DNA from: UMGS1370 sp963557065
GTDB taxonomy: Bacteria; Bacillota; Clostridia; Lachnospirales; Lachnospiraceae
Assembly: GCA_963557065.1 (NCBI GenBank)
Contig: CAUWCT010000077.1
Location: forward strand, 1 to 12,863
DNA length: 12,863 nt
Reading direction: 5' to 3'
The position numbers and the translations under genes were made by a program. The notes beneath the pieces were generated by a model that saw nothing but the letters and a program-made list of their open reading frames with translations, was not told where the DNA came from and ran no database searches. This document shows positions 1 through 6,142 of the stretch, piece by piece (positions within the stretch are counted from its first letter, which is position 1; each line of letters begins with the position of its first letter).

Positions 1-54
1 TAGCGCGCTCGGCTGGGGGCCGAGAGGTCGCAGGTTCAAATCCTGTTACTCCGA
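1..54 (+). tRNA. tRNA-Pro (anticodon GGG), 3' part, cut by window edge
   Basis: Seen: the anticodon stem CTCGG (8-12) pairs with CCGAG (20-24) around the 7-base loop 13-19, which places GGG at 15-17 as anticodon, the one that reads CCC/CCU proline codons. The T arm is GCAGG (30-34), loop TTCAAAT, then CCTGT (42-46). The 3' acceptor strand is 47-53 and the discriminator base is A54. CCA is not encoded; TGA follows. The 5' acceptor strand and most of the D arm lie outside the window, so the acceptor pairing cannot be checked. Confidence 0.9.
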
Positions 55-58
55 TGAG

Positions 59-90
59 AAGAGTCTTATAGTTTGAGACTCTTTTTTTAT
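59..90 (+). terminator. Intrinsic terminator of the tRNA transcript
   Basis: AGAGTCT (60-66) pairs perfectly with AGACTCT (76-82) across a 9-base loop, and A59-T83 can extend the stem. A T run (82-88) follows at once. It starts 5 bases after the tRNA, so it ends the tRNA transcript. Confidence 0.85.
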
Positions 91-96
91 TTGATT

Positions 97-122
97 GGAG
101 AATCTCTCCTGCGAGATTCTCC
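97..122 (-). terminator. 10-bp hairpin between the tRNA terminator and the Cys-rich gene
   Basis: GGAGAATCTC (97-106) and GAGATTCTCC (113-122) form a perfect 10-bp stem with a 6-base loop. On the minus strand it lies about 10 bases past the stop codon of the Cys-rich gene, so it probably ends or protects that transcript. No T run follows it on either strand, so it is not a classical intrinsic terminator. The strand assignment is inferred from position. Confidence 0.4.
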
Positions 123-131
123 ACAATTCAA

Positions 132-743
132 TTAGCAGGTACAAATACAGTGACATTTTTCCTTGCAGCAGCAGTCGGACTGCTCTGTATTAGAAGTACA
201 GGTGTTTACAGAGGCAGAGCATTGGGCAGCGGACTGTACTGCATTTTGGGCAGCAGTTTGGACAGCCTGGGTCGTTTGTGTTGTTCCGGCAGAGTATCCG
301 GCAGCAAATCCGTTGTTGTAGCATACGCGGCAGCCATCATTGACACCCTGATTATAAGAAGCTACATTTGTGCAATTATTGGCTGTGGCCTGGCAGGTTC
401 TCTGACAGGTACACTGAGTCTCGCATCGGTTGCAGCATCTGCTTTCCCGCTGGTTGTCGCATGGATTCTCGCACCGGTTATCCCGCTGATTGCCACATCT
501 GTTCTCGCACCGGTTATCCCACTGATTGCCGCATCTGTTCTCGCATCGGTTATCCCGCTGATTGCCGCATCTGTTCTCGCATCGGTTATCCCATTGATTG
601 CCGCATCTGTTCTCGCATCGGTTATTGCATTGATTCCCACATCTGTTTTCACATCGGTTTTCCTGCCAATTACCGCAGTTGTTTCCGCATCTGAATGTCG
701 CACATCTTCTGCACATACAGCAATTTTGATTCCATCCACACAT
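132..743 (-). CDS. Cysteine-rich tandem-repeat protein, probable spore-surface component
   Basis: No family is recognised. The start ATG at 743-741 is chosen because AAAGGAG lies 7-8 bases upstream; the frame stays open further upstream, to 878, but without such a site. The 203-residue product has 38 cysteines (about 19%) and no signal peptide or membrane segment. Residues 1-28 are Cys-rich. Residues 29-100 are six 12-residue units of the form NRCENRCGNQ-x-D, five near perfect and the last degenerate. A further Cys-rich stretch runs to 124. Residues 150-180 are a low-complexity A/Q/T/S stretch, and the C-terminus (191-203) has 7 Cys in 13 residues. The gene is divergent from the cotJ operon and has a sigma-K-like -10 box. 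Cys-rich repeat proteins such as CdeC of Clostridioides difficile crosslink or self-assemble into spore outer layers, so a coat or exosporium role is a reasonable inference. A metal-binding role cannot be excluded. Confidence 0.75.
   Translation of the reverse strand: MCGWNQNCCMCRRCATFRCGNNCGNWQENRCENRCGNQCNNRCENRCGNQWDNRCENRCGNQRDNRCENRCGNQWDNRCENRCGNQRDNRCENPCDNQRESRCCNRCETQCTCQRTCQATANNCTNVASYNQGVNDGCRVCYNNGFAAGYSAGTTQTTQAVQTAAQNAVQSAAQCSASVNTCTSNTEQSDCCCKEKCHCICTC
444..659 (-). repeat. Six contiguous 36-bp coding repeats
   Basis: The tract encodes residues 29-100 of the Cys-rich protein. Each 36-bp unit gives 12 residues with Cys at unit positions 3 and 7. Unit position 11 alternates W/R in units 2-5 (W, R, W, R), which suggests that a two-unit block was duplicated. 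The last unit has diverged (NRCENPCDNQRE). Tracts like this change length by slippage or recombination, so copy number may differ between strains. Confidence 0.9.
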
Positions 744-778
744 ATTTAAAATCTCCTTTAATTTTTCAGGTTGTACTG

Positions 779-806
779 TATTATATGGGACAGAAAGACA
801 AAGTGT
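779..806 (-). promoter_or_regulatory. Sigma-K-like promoter of the Cys-rich gene
   Basis: On the minus strand, CATATAATA (787-779) fits the sigma-K -10 consensus CATAnnnTA exactly, with an AC dinucleotide at 806-805, 17 bases upstream, as the -35 element. Transcription would start near 770, leaving a leader of about 27 bases that holds the AAAGGAG site. A sigma-A -10 (TATAAT) is embedded in it, but no matching -35 is seen at 16-18 bases. Confidence 0.45.
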
Positions 807-812
807 TCTTCT

Positions 813-841
813 CACCTTCTTCCTGCTGGTTTCATAGAGTA
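813..841 (+). promoter_or_regulatory. Sigma-K-like promoter of cotJABC
   Basis: CATAGAGTA (833-841) matches CATAnnnTA, with CACC at 813-816 about 17 bases upstream as the -35. The predicted start near 849 leaves a leader of about 70 bases. In Bacillus subtilis cotJ is reported as mother-cell (sigma-E) transcribed. CATAGAGT is also a 6/8 match to the sigma-E -10, but no sigma-E -35 is visible, so sigma-K is preferred on sequence only. Confidence 0.4.
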
Positions 842-917
842 ATAGTAACAGTTGAGGATGGCGTTTCTTTTCTGTCATCCTTGGCTGTTGCCATTATTTT
901 CTGAAAGGAGCAATGTT

Positions 918-1478
918 ATGGATTGCTGTTCGCCTAGAAAAAACATGAATACAGTTCGTCCGGGAATAACTGGCTCAATACCCGGCGCACCTATGCCGGA
1001 TCTTCATGCTGTATCTCCGGCGCAGCCTGTTTTAAGCCGTCAGATAGTGGAGGCGGCATCCTGTAAAGCCTGCAATTCGCCAATGCCCTGCACAAATATG
1101 AATGTGCCACCATCCTGTCCCATGCCTGTGATGTCGCAGGTACCCGGTCCGGGTCCTGTAATGCCCCAGGTATCAGGCCAGAATCCTGTGATGCCGCAGG
1201 TACCAAATTCAGGCCAGGCAATGCCTCAGATGTCATGCCAGGGGCCTGCAATGTTTCAGAATCAGATGGGTGCACCCCTTGGTATGCCTGGATTTTCGGT
1301 ACAGAATACCTGTACCAATACTGCACCAGGCCATTTGGAACGGAATTATACGGTTGCGATGGCTTACGTTCCATGGCAGCAGTGGCAGAGAGTATATCCT
1401 ATGGAGCAGGGATTTCGCCAGGGCACGATTTTCCCTGATTTAGACCTTCCATTTTATCCAAGGAGGTGCGGATCATGA
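918..1478 (+). CDS. cotJA: Spore coat-associated protein CotJA with long repeat-bearing N-terminal extension
   Basis: The start ATG at 918 sits 7 bases after GAAAGGAG (903-910); the frame is open to 852, but those residues have no ribosome site. The product has 186 residues. The CotJA domain is the last ~45 residues (about 143-184), with the typical AMAYVPWQQW and GTIFPDLDLPFYP stretches. Bacillus CotJA is about 82 residues, so some 100 extra residues lie in front. These are rich in Pro, Met, Gln and Gly, contain several cysteines (3, 4, 49, 52, 58, 67, 107), and include four 10-residue repeats at 72-111. CotJA and CotJC are incorporated into the spore coat together. The gene is first in cotJABC, and its TGA overlaps the cotJB ATG. 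The extension suggests a species-specific scaffold or crosslinking role (inference). Confidence 0.9.
   Translation: MDCCSPRKNMNTVRPGITGSIPGAPMPDLHAVSPAQPVLSRQIVEAASCKACNSPMPCTNMNVPPSCPMPVMSQVPGPGPVMPQVSGQNPVMPQVPNSGQAMPQMSCQGPAMFQNQMGAPLGMPGFSVQNTCTNTAPGHLERNYTVAMAYVPWQQWQRVYPMEQGFRQGTIFPDLDLPFYPRRCGS
1131..1250 (+). repeat. Four 30-bp coding repeats in cotJA
   Basis: Four consecutive 30-bp units encode 10-residue repeats of the form M-P-Q-V/M-x-x-x-x-P/Q-V/A (residues 72-111 of CotJA): MSQVPGPGPV, MPQVSGQNPV, MPQVPNSGQA and MPQMSCQGPA. A partial MFQ follows. The units have diverged at the nucleotide level, so the duplication is older than the 36-bp tract in the neighbouring gene. Confidence 0.85.
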
Positions 1479-1735
1479 GAAATCCCAATATGGACCCATT
1501 GCTGATGCCGGTAAATGAAGCCGGTTTTGCCTTAGATGAAGCGGTACTGTTTTTAGATACCCATCCCTGTGATACAGGTGCACTGGCCTATTACAGGCAA
1601 GCGAAAATGCGCTATGATCAGGCGGTTGCTGCTTATGAAAATCAAAGCGGGCCGTTAATGATGAGTGATGTGAATACAACCAATTACTGGAACTGGGTGG
1701 ATGCTCCATGGCCATGGGAAGGAGGATGTGAATAA
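1475..1735 (+). CDS. cotJB: Spore coat protein CotJB
   Basis: The start ATG at 1475 is chosen because AAGGAGG (1460-1466) lies 8 bases upstream. A GTG at 1466 is in frame, but it is part of that site. The product has 86 residues, the usual size for CotJB. It shows the family pattern: an N-terminal helix with a conserved LDEAVLFLDTHP stretch (about 21-33), YYRQAKMRYDQAVAAYE (about 40-56) and a Trp/Pro-rich C-terminus (YWNWVDAPWPWE, about 71-82). It overlaps cotJA by ATGA and cotJC by TAATG, so the three are translationally coupled. CotJB's biochemical role is unknown; the operon places it in spore-coat assembly. Confidence 0.93.
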   Translation: MRNPNMDPLLMPVNEAGFALDEAVLFLDTHPCDTGALAYYRQAKMRYDQAVAAYENQSGPLMMSDVNTTNYWNWVDAPWPWEGGCE

Positions 1736-2358
1736 TGTGGAAATATGAAAAAAGGCTTCAGTATCCGGTGAAGATTTCTCAGCCAAATCCCAAACTGGCA
1801 TCCTTTATTATCAGCCAATACGGCGGGCCTGACGGGGAGTCTGCTGCCGCCCTGCGGTATTTATCCCAGCGCTATGCCATGCCTTATAAAGAGGGGAAAG
1901 CAATTCTGACAGATATTGGTACGGAAGAATTGGGGCATTTTGAGATTATCGGAGCCATTGTTCATCAGCTTACCCGAAATCTGACCATGGAACAGATTGA
2001 AGAGTCTGGCTTTGGGCCTTATTATATTGATCACACCACTGGACTTTGGCCTCAGGCGGCAGGCGGAATTCCGTTTAATGCCTGTGAATTCCAGTCAAAA
2101 GGCGATCCCATTACAGATATGAACGAGGATCTTGCTGCCGAACAAAAAGCCAGGGTCACATACGACAACATTCTGCGTGTTGTAAAAGATCCGGAAGTAG
2201 CGGATCCTATCCGTTTCTTAAGGGAAAGGGAAATTGTCCATTACCAGAGATTTGGAGAGGTTTTAAGGATCGTGAATGATCATCTGGATTCTAAAAACTT
2301 CTATGCATTTAACCCGGCGTTTGACAGAAAGCCAAATTCCGGGTGCGGGTGTAAGTAA
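1735..2358 (+). CDS. cotJC: Spore coat protein CotJC, manganese-catalase family
   Basis: This is a 207-residue ferritin-like four-helix protein of the Mn-catalase family found in spore coats. Manganese-catalase enzymes disproportionate hydrogen peroxide at a di-Mn site. Likely metal ligands, matched by eye to the classical family pattern, are E35, E65 and H68 (in TEELGHFE), E136 (in AAEQKAR) and H169 (in EREIVHYQRF). The 33-residue spacing from E136 to H169 equals that of the Lactobacillus plantarum enzyme (E148 to H181). The ligand set is therefore intact and catalase activity is plausible. The C-terminus ends in a short Gly/Cys tail (GCGCK), shorter than in free catalases. AAGGAGG at 1719-1725 precedes the ATG, which overlaps the cotJB stop. 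Confidence 0.95.
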   Translation: MWKYEKRLQYPVKISQPNPKLASFIISQYGGPDGESAAALRYLSQRYAMPYKEGKAILTDIGTEELGHFEIIGAIVHQLTRNLTMEQIEESGFGPYYIDHTTGLWPQAAGGIPFNACEFQSKGDPITDMNEDLAAEQKARVTYDNILRVVKDPEVADPIRFLREREIVHYQRFGEVLRIVNDHLDSKNFYAFNPAFDRKPNSGCGCK

Positions 2359-2376
2359 CAGGGGATAAAATTAAGA

Positions 2377-2456
2377 ATGCCCGGATAAAGAACGTTTCTT
2401 TCCGGCATCCACAGCATCCATATGCAGGAGCGATACGCCTGCATGAGGATGCTGTG
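2377..2456 (+). terminator. Tandem stem-loops after cotJC
   Basis: The first hairpin (2377-2408) pairs ATGCC-CGG with CCGGCAT and AAAGAA with TTCTTT, with small bulges. The second (2410-2456) is strong: CACAGCATCC pairs with GGATGCTGTG, then a 2x2 mismatch, then ATGCAGG pairs with CCTGCAT around a 9-base loop. Only a weak A/T tail (ATATTTATTA) follows, so termination may be inefficient or the structure may mainly protect the cotJ mRNA. Between here and the next promoter (2457-2538) no gene is seen. Confidence 0.6.
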
Positions 2457-2538
2457 ATATTTATTACCTGCACTTATACTGTTAATAAGAAGAAAAGGGA
2501 AACAGAGTCACATTTCTCATTATTGCAGGTTTGCTTGC

Positions 2539-2567
2539 TTGACATTCCAAAATAAAGCCGATACAAT
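2539..2567 (+). promoter_or_regulatory. Near-consensus sigma-A promoter of the permease/hydroxylase operon
   Basis: TTGACA (2539-2544), a 17-base spacer and TACAAT (2562-2567) match 11 of 12 consensus bases. The start would fall near 2574, giving a leader of only about 45 bases to the permease ATG. That is too short for a purine or molybdenum-cofactor riboswitch aptamer. No convincing operator was seen, so any regulation probably acts by a repressor or global factor. Confidence 0.8.
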
Positions 2568-2617
2568 ATAACCCGTTGTTTAGGAGCAATTACAAAAACA
2601 AAGGAGAAATGAGCAGT

Positions 2618-4033
2618 ATGAAAGAGCAGGGTTCTTTAAAGGAAGCCTATGAGTTTTACGGGAAACTTCCTCTCAAACACGCAGTTCCTCTGGGACTTCA
2701 GCATGTTTTGGCCATGTTTGTAGGCAATCTGACCCCCATCTTAGTCATTACCGGAGCGTGCGGGATTGGCGTAGGAAGTGAGTTTGCAGATTTACAGGTG
2801 GTTCTTTTGCAGAATGCAATGCTGATGGCCGGCGTTGTGACATTGGTGCAGCTTTATGCCATTGGTCCCATAGGCGGAAAAGTCCCGATTATTATGGGAA
2901 CCAGTTCCGGATTTATCGGTGTATTTAACAGTGTTGCAGCCACTATGGGAGGCGGAATCCTTACCTATGGGGCGATGATGGGCGCTTCCATTGTGGGAGG
3001 AATTTTTGAAAGTATTTTAGGCTTTTTCTTAAAGCCGTTGAGAAAGTTTTTTCCGGCAGTAGTAACCGGTACAGTGGTGCTTTCCATTGGCCTTTCTCTC
3101 ATTGCCATTGGCGTCAATTCTTTTGGAGGCGGCGATAAGGCGCTGGATTTTGGATCTTATGAAAATTTATTTTTAGGAACTCTGGTACTGATTGTAATCA
3201 TTGGTTTAAAACATGGGACAAAAGGACTGACCAGCTACTCTTCAATTTTAATCGGGATTGTCGTGGGTTATATTGCAGCAGCAGTTATGGGCATGGTTTT
3301 GCCTACAACGGCAGTCAGTGCAGATGGCACAGAGTATGTAAAGGCTTGGGTGTTAAACTGGGACAAGGTAGCTGCCGCAGACTGGTTTGCAGTGCCAAAG
3401 CTGATGCCGGTAAAACCGGTATTTGACTGGAAGGCCATTCTTCCGGTGGGAATTATGTTTATTGTAACAGCAGTGGAAACGGTCGGGGATATTTCCGGCG
3501 TAACAGAAGGCGGTATGGGAAGAGAGGCAACGGACAGCGAACTTTCCGGCGGAGTAATCTGTGACGGTCTGGGATCTGCGTTTGCAGCTTTATTTGGAGT
3601 GCTGCCCAACACATCCTTTAGTCAGAACGTAGGTCTGGTAACCATGACAAAGGTAGTAAACCGCGGCGCTCTTGCATTTGGGGGTATTTTCCTGATTTTT
3701 TGCGGGCTGTTCCCAAAACTGGCAGCACTTATTTCCATTATGCCCCAAAGCGTGCTGGGCGGAGCGGCTGTTATGATGTTTTCCTCCATTGTAGTCAGCG
3801 GTATCCAACTGATTACCAAGCATGCCATTACCCCCAGAAACATTACCGTTGTGTCGGTTGCATTGGGACTGGGATATGGAATCGGTGCAAGCAGCAATAT
3901 TTTGTCAAAACTTCCGGAAGCGGTTCAGTTGATTTTTGGCGGTTCCGGTATTGTACCGGCTGCCCTGGTTGCAATTTTACTTAACGTACTTCTTCCTGAC
4001 GAGAAGGAAAAAGGAGAACAGGCTTCAGCATGA
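2618..4033 (+). CDS. NCS2-family nucleobase permease (xanthine/uracil type)
   Basis: This is a polytopic inner-membrane symporter of 471 residues from ATG 2618, the usual length of the family. Its marks are GLQHVLAMFVG near residue 27, IIMGTSSGFIGV near 92-103, AVETVGDISGV with the conserved membrane Glu at about 287, and NTSFSQNVGLV at about 331-341, the substrate-site region of NCS2 carriers. These patterns are closer to xanthine/urate carriers than to uracil carriers (family knowledge, judged by eye). Two ATGs follow AAAGGAG (2600-2606): 2609 is only 2 bases away and 2618 is 11 bases away, so 2618 is preferred with doubt. The gene heads the operon whose enzyme is xanthine-dehydrogenase-like, which supports a purine substrate. 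Its TGA overlaps an ATG at 4030. Confidence 0.92.
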   Translation: MKEQGSLKEAYEFYGKLPLKHAVPLGLQHVLAMFVGNLTPILVITGACGIGVGSEFADLQVVLLQNAMLMAGVVTLVQLYAIGPIGGKVPIIMGTSSGFIGVFNSVAATMGGGILTYGAMMGASIVGGIFESILGFFLKPLRKFFPAVVTGTVVLSIGLSLIAIGVNSFGGGDKALDFGSYENLFLGTLVLIVIIGLKHGTKGLTSYSSILIGIVVGYIAAAVMGMVLPTTAVSADGTEYVKAWVLNWDKVAAADWFAVPKLMPVKPVFDWKAILPVGIMFIVTAVETVGDISGVTEGGMGREATDSELSGGVICDGLGSAFAALFGVLPNTSFSQNVGLVTMTKVVNRGALAFGGIFLIFCGLFPKLAALISIMPQSVLGGAAVMMFSSIVVSGIQLITKHAITPRNITVVSVALGLGYGIGASSNILSKLPEAVQLIFGGSGIVPAALVAILLNVLLPDEKEKGEQASA

Positions 4034-4065
4034 GAAAATATTAAAAAAAATCCATTGCAGTTTTG
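4030..4065 (+). other. Displaced signal-peptide start with in-frame TAA
   Basis: An ATG at 4030, overlapping the permease TGA, is in frame with the lipoprotein below. Read through, it gives MRKY*KKSIAVL before the MAASLSMSLLAGC segment, which is a typical lipoprotein signal peptide except for the TAA at 4042-4044. One base change (TAA to TTA) would restore it. A shift of one A between the A4 and A8 runs on either side of TATT would give MRKILKKSIAVL. No ribosome site lies directly before the later starts. Confidence 0.7.
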
Positions 4066-5103
4066 ATGGCTGCCTCATTATCCATGTCCTTACTGGCAGG
4101 CTGCGGCGGCTCTGGAAAAGAAGAAAGGGCAGCAGAGACAGCCACAGAATCTGCCCAACCGATGAAGGAAGAGACGGCGCCCATTACCATTACCGATCAG
4201 GCGGGAAGGGAAGTGACTTTGGAGGCGCCTGCAGAAAAGATAGTTTCTTCCTATTATATTTCTACAGCCCTTCTGATTGCACTGGGCTGTGAAGACAATT
4301 TGGTGGGAATTGAGATGAAGGGGGACACCAGGCCCTTATATCACATGGCGGCTCCCCAGTTGTTAGAACTTCCGGCTGTCGGCTCCGGAAAAGGAATTAA
4401 TATAGAAGAGACTGCATCACTGGAACCGGATGTGGTTATCCTTCCCAAACGTCTGGAGGAAAATGTGGCAGCATTTGAGACTTTGGAGATTCCGGTAGTG
4501 GTGGTAAATCCGGAAACTCAGGAGGAGTTTGAAGAGTGCGTCAGCCTGCTGGCAGAGATTACAGGGACAAACGAGACAGGGGAAGAACTGCTAAACTATT
4601 ATCATGAGAAAATGGAGTTTGCCAACGAACTGACCAGAGAAGCCCCGAAACCTTCTGTTTATCTGGCATCCGGATCGGATTATTTACGCACCTGTACTTC
4701 AAAAATGTACCAGAATGATTTGATTTCCATGGCAGGAGGCATCAGTGTATCAGCAGATTTAGAAGATGCTTACTGGGCGCAGATCTCTGCAGAACAGCTG
4801 GCAGCGTGGAATCCGGATTATATTTTTGGAGTCAGCTATGCAGATTATGGACTGGACAGCTTTACAGAAAATGAAGGACTGGCACAGGTAGAAGCAGTGA
4901 AAAATGGACAGGTTTACACGTTTCCGTCTAAGATTGAGGCATGGGATTACCCGACGCCTTCATCTGTTTTGGGAGTTTTATGGCTGACCAGTGTGCTCCA
5001 TCCGGAGCTGTATTCTACAGAAGAATATAGAAAAGAAGCAATAGAGTTTTACCAGAAATTCTTTGACATTTCTGTGTCAGATGAGGATCTGGGACTTTCA
5101 TAA
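4066..5103 (+). CDS. Class III (BtuF/FecB-like) substrate-binding lipoprotein of an ABC importer
   Basis: From ATG 4066 (TTG 4063 is also possible) the product has 345 residues. A lipobox LLAGC places the lipidated Cys at residue 13. It is followed by a G/S/E-rich linker and a PF01497-type two-lobed domain beginning at ITDQAGREVTL and running nearly to the end, including GSGKGINIEETASLEPDVVIL. The protein would sit outside the membrane and deliver ligand to the next two gene products. Class III binding proteins carry siderophore-iron, heme, cobalamin or, in Haemophilus MolA, molybdate/tungstate. The ligand cannot be read from sequence, but the molybdenum-enzyme context favours an oxyanion (inference). 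Translation from 4066 leaves a signal peptide with no positive n-region, because the expected first 12 codons contain a stop. Confidence 0.85.
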   Translation: MAASLSMSLLAGCGGSGKEERAAETATESAQPMKEETAPITITDQAGREVTLEAPAEKIVSSYYISTALLIALGCEDNLVGIEMKGDTRPLYHMAAPQLLELPAVGSGKGINIEETASLEPDVVILPKRLEENVAAFETLEIPVVVVNPETQEEFEECVSLLAEITGTNETGEELLNYYHEKMEFANELTREAPKPSVYLASGSDYLRTCTSKMYQNDLISMAGGISVSADLEDAYWAQISAEQLAAWNPDYIFGVSYADYGLDSFTENEGLAQVEAVKNGQVYTFPSKIEAWDYPTPSSVLGVLWLTSVLHPELYSTEEYRKEAIEFYQKFFDISVSDEDLGLS

Positions 5104-5134
5104 AACGGTTTCGGATAAAATGACAGGAACCGTT
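5104..5134 (+). repeat. Intercistronic hairpin between binding protein and permease genes
   Basis: AACGGTTTC (5104-5112) pairs with GGAACCGTT (5126-5134), 9 bp including one U-G pair, with a 13-base loop. It starts at the base after the lipoprotein stop and has no T run. Its AACGGTT/AACCGTT core recurs in the hairpin at 6900-6929. Possible roles are mRNA processing, stability or an operator. Confidence 0.5.
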
Positions 5135-5149
5135 CAAAAGAGGAATCAA

Positions 5150-6142
5150 ATGAAACAAAAAAAGTTCTGGGCTATGGCCGGAATCTTGCTGGGAACCGTA
5201 ATGCTGTCCCTGTGCGTGGGCAGGTATCCCCTGACTGTAAAGGATCTTTGGGAGATTTTAACAGGGATGGAAAAAGGAATGGGAGAGCGGGTCTTTGTGC
5301 AGATCCGGCTGCCCAGGACTTTTTTAGTCTTAATATGCGGAGCTGCATTATCCATATCCGGCATGATTTATCAGCACATTTTCCGCAATCCTCTGGTGTC
5401 TCCGGATGTGTTGGGAGTAACCAGCGGCGCTTCTGCAGGTGCGGCGGCCGCCATTTTGTTAGGGGGGACGGCTGCCATGATTCAGGTATCTGCATTTAGC
5501 GCAGGTCTTTTGGCGGCTCTTTTGACAGTGGCTCTTTCCAAAGCAGTGGGGGGACAGCAAAAAGTTTCCCTGCTTATCTCCGGCATTGTGGTAGGCGCAA
5601 TGGCAGAGGCCGGGCTGATGCTGATAAAATATGGGGCAGACCCATCCAGACAGCTTCCGTCTATCGACTACTGGCTCATGGGAAGCTTCCATACGGCAGA
5701 CTGGGAAGATGTGAAAACGGTAGTTGTTCCTGTTTTCATCTCCATTGTAATTCTTTGGATGATGCGCTGGAAGATAGGGGTTTTGTCTTTGGGAGATGAA
5801 GAGGCAAAGAGCCTGGGACTGCCTGCAGAAAGAGTGCGTCTGACGGCAGTAATGCTGGCAACACTTTTAGCGGCTTCAGTAGTAGCAGTGGCAGGAACGG
5901 TATCCTGGGTGGGATTGATTGTCCCTCATTTAATCCGGCAGGTTTGGGGAGGAGATTTAAAAAAATGCTTTGCGCCAGGTGTGATGGGAGGAGGAGCATT
6001 TTTGCTTGCCGCCGATTTTGCCGCCCGTTCTTTAGCAGAAGCGGAAATTCCCATCAGCATTTTCACATCCCTTTCCGGCGCAGTTCTTTTAGCAGCGCGT
6101 TTGATTGTTTCTAAGAAAAAGGAGGGACGGCTGTGCAACTAA
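5150..6142 (+). CDS. ABC importer membrane permease, FecCD/BtuC family
   Basis: The start ATG at 5150 is taken because AGAGG (5139-5143) lies 6 bases upstream; ATGs at 5063 and 5120 are in frame but lack a site. The 330-residue protein matches the family length, with about ten predicted membrane helices. Marks include IRLPRTF (about 52-58), QHIFRNPLVSPDVLGVTSGA (about 75-94), LSLGDEEAKSLGL (about 213-225) and WVGLIVPHLIR (about 254-264), the region near the coupling loop that meets the ATPase. It would form a homodimer with two copies of the following ATPase. It overlaps that gene by 10 bases. No second permease gene is present, consistent with a BtuC-type homodimer. Confidence 0.93.
   Translation: MKQKKFWAMAGILLGTVMLSLCVGRYPLTVKDLWEILTGMEKGMGERVFVQIRLPRTFLVLICGAALSISGMIYQHIFRNPLVSPDVLGVTSGASAGAAAAILLGGTAAMIQVSAFSAGLLAALLTVALSKAVGGQQKVSLLISGIVVGAMAEAGLMLIKYGADPSRQLPSIDYWLMGSFHTADWEDVKTVVVPVFISIVILWMMRWKIGVLSLGDEEAKSLGLPAERVRLTAVMLATLLAASVVAVAGTVSWVGLIVPHLIRQVWGGDLKKCFAPGVMGGGAFLLAADFAARSLAEAEIPISIFTSLSGAVLLAARLIVSKKKEGRLCN

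Noticed and set aside
444..659. CRISPR array, because the repeat unit is 36 bp
   Set aside because: The units are contiguous with no spacers, are in frame and encode a protein repeat.
150..749. A 199-codon plus-strand open frame with repeated hydrophobic VIPLIAASVLAS units
   Set aside because: It is the antisense of the Cys-rich repeats. The 36-bp units have no stops in several frames, so long frames arise automatically. The minus-strand frame has the ribosome site and promoter-like box.
852..917. Longer start for cotJA giving 22 more residues
   Set aside because: No ribosome site lies before 852, whereas ATG 918 has GAAAGGAG at proper spacing, and the predicted promoter start near 849 would leave no leader.
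2457..2617. Purine or molybdenum-cofactor riboswitch upstream of the permease
   Set aside because: The promoter leaves only about 45 bases of leader, and no aptamer-like fold is seen between 2457 and the start codon.
4030..4065. Stop-codon reassignment or recoding at TAA 4042
   Set aside because: TAA is used as the normal stop by other genes here (for example cotJB and cotJC) and no recoding signal is visible. Mutation or sequence error is simpler.
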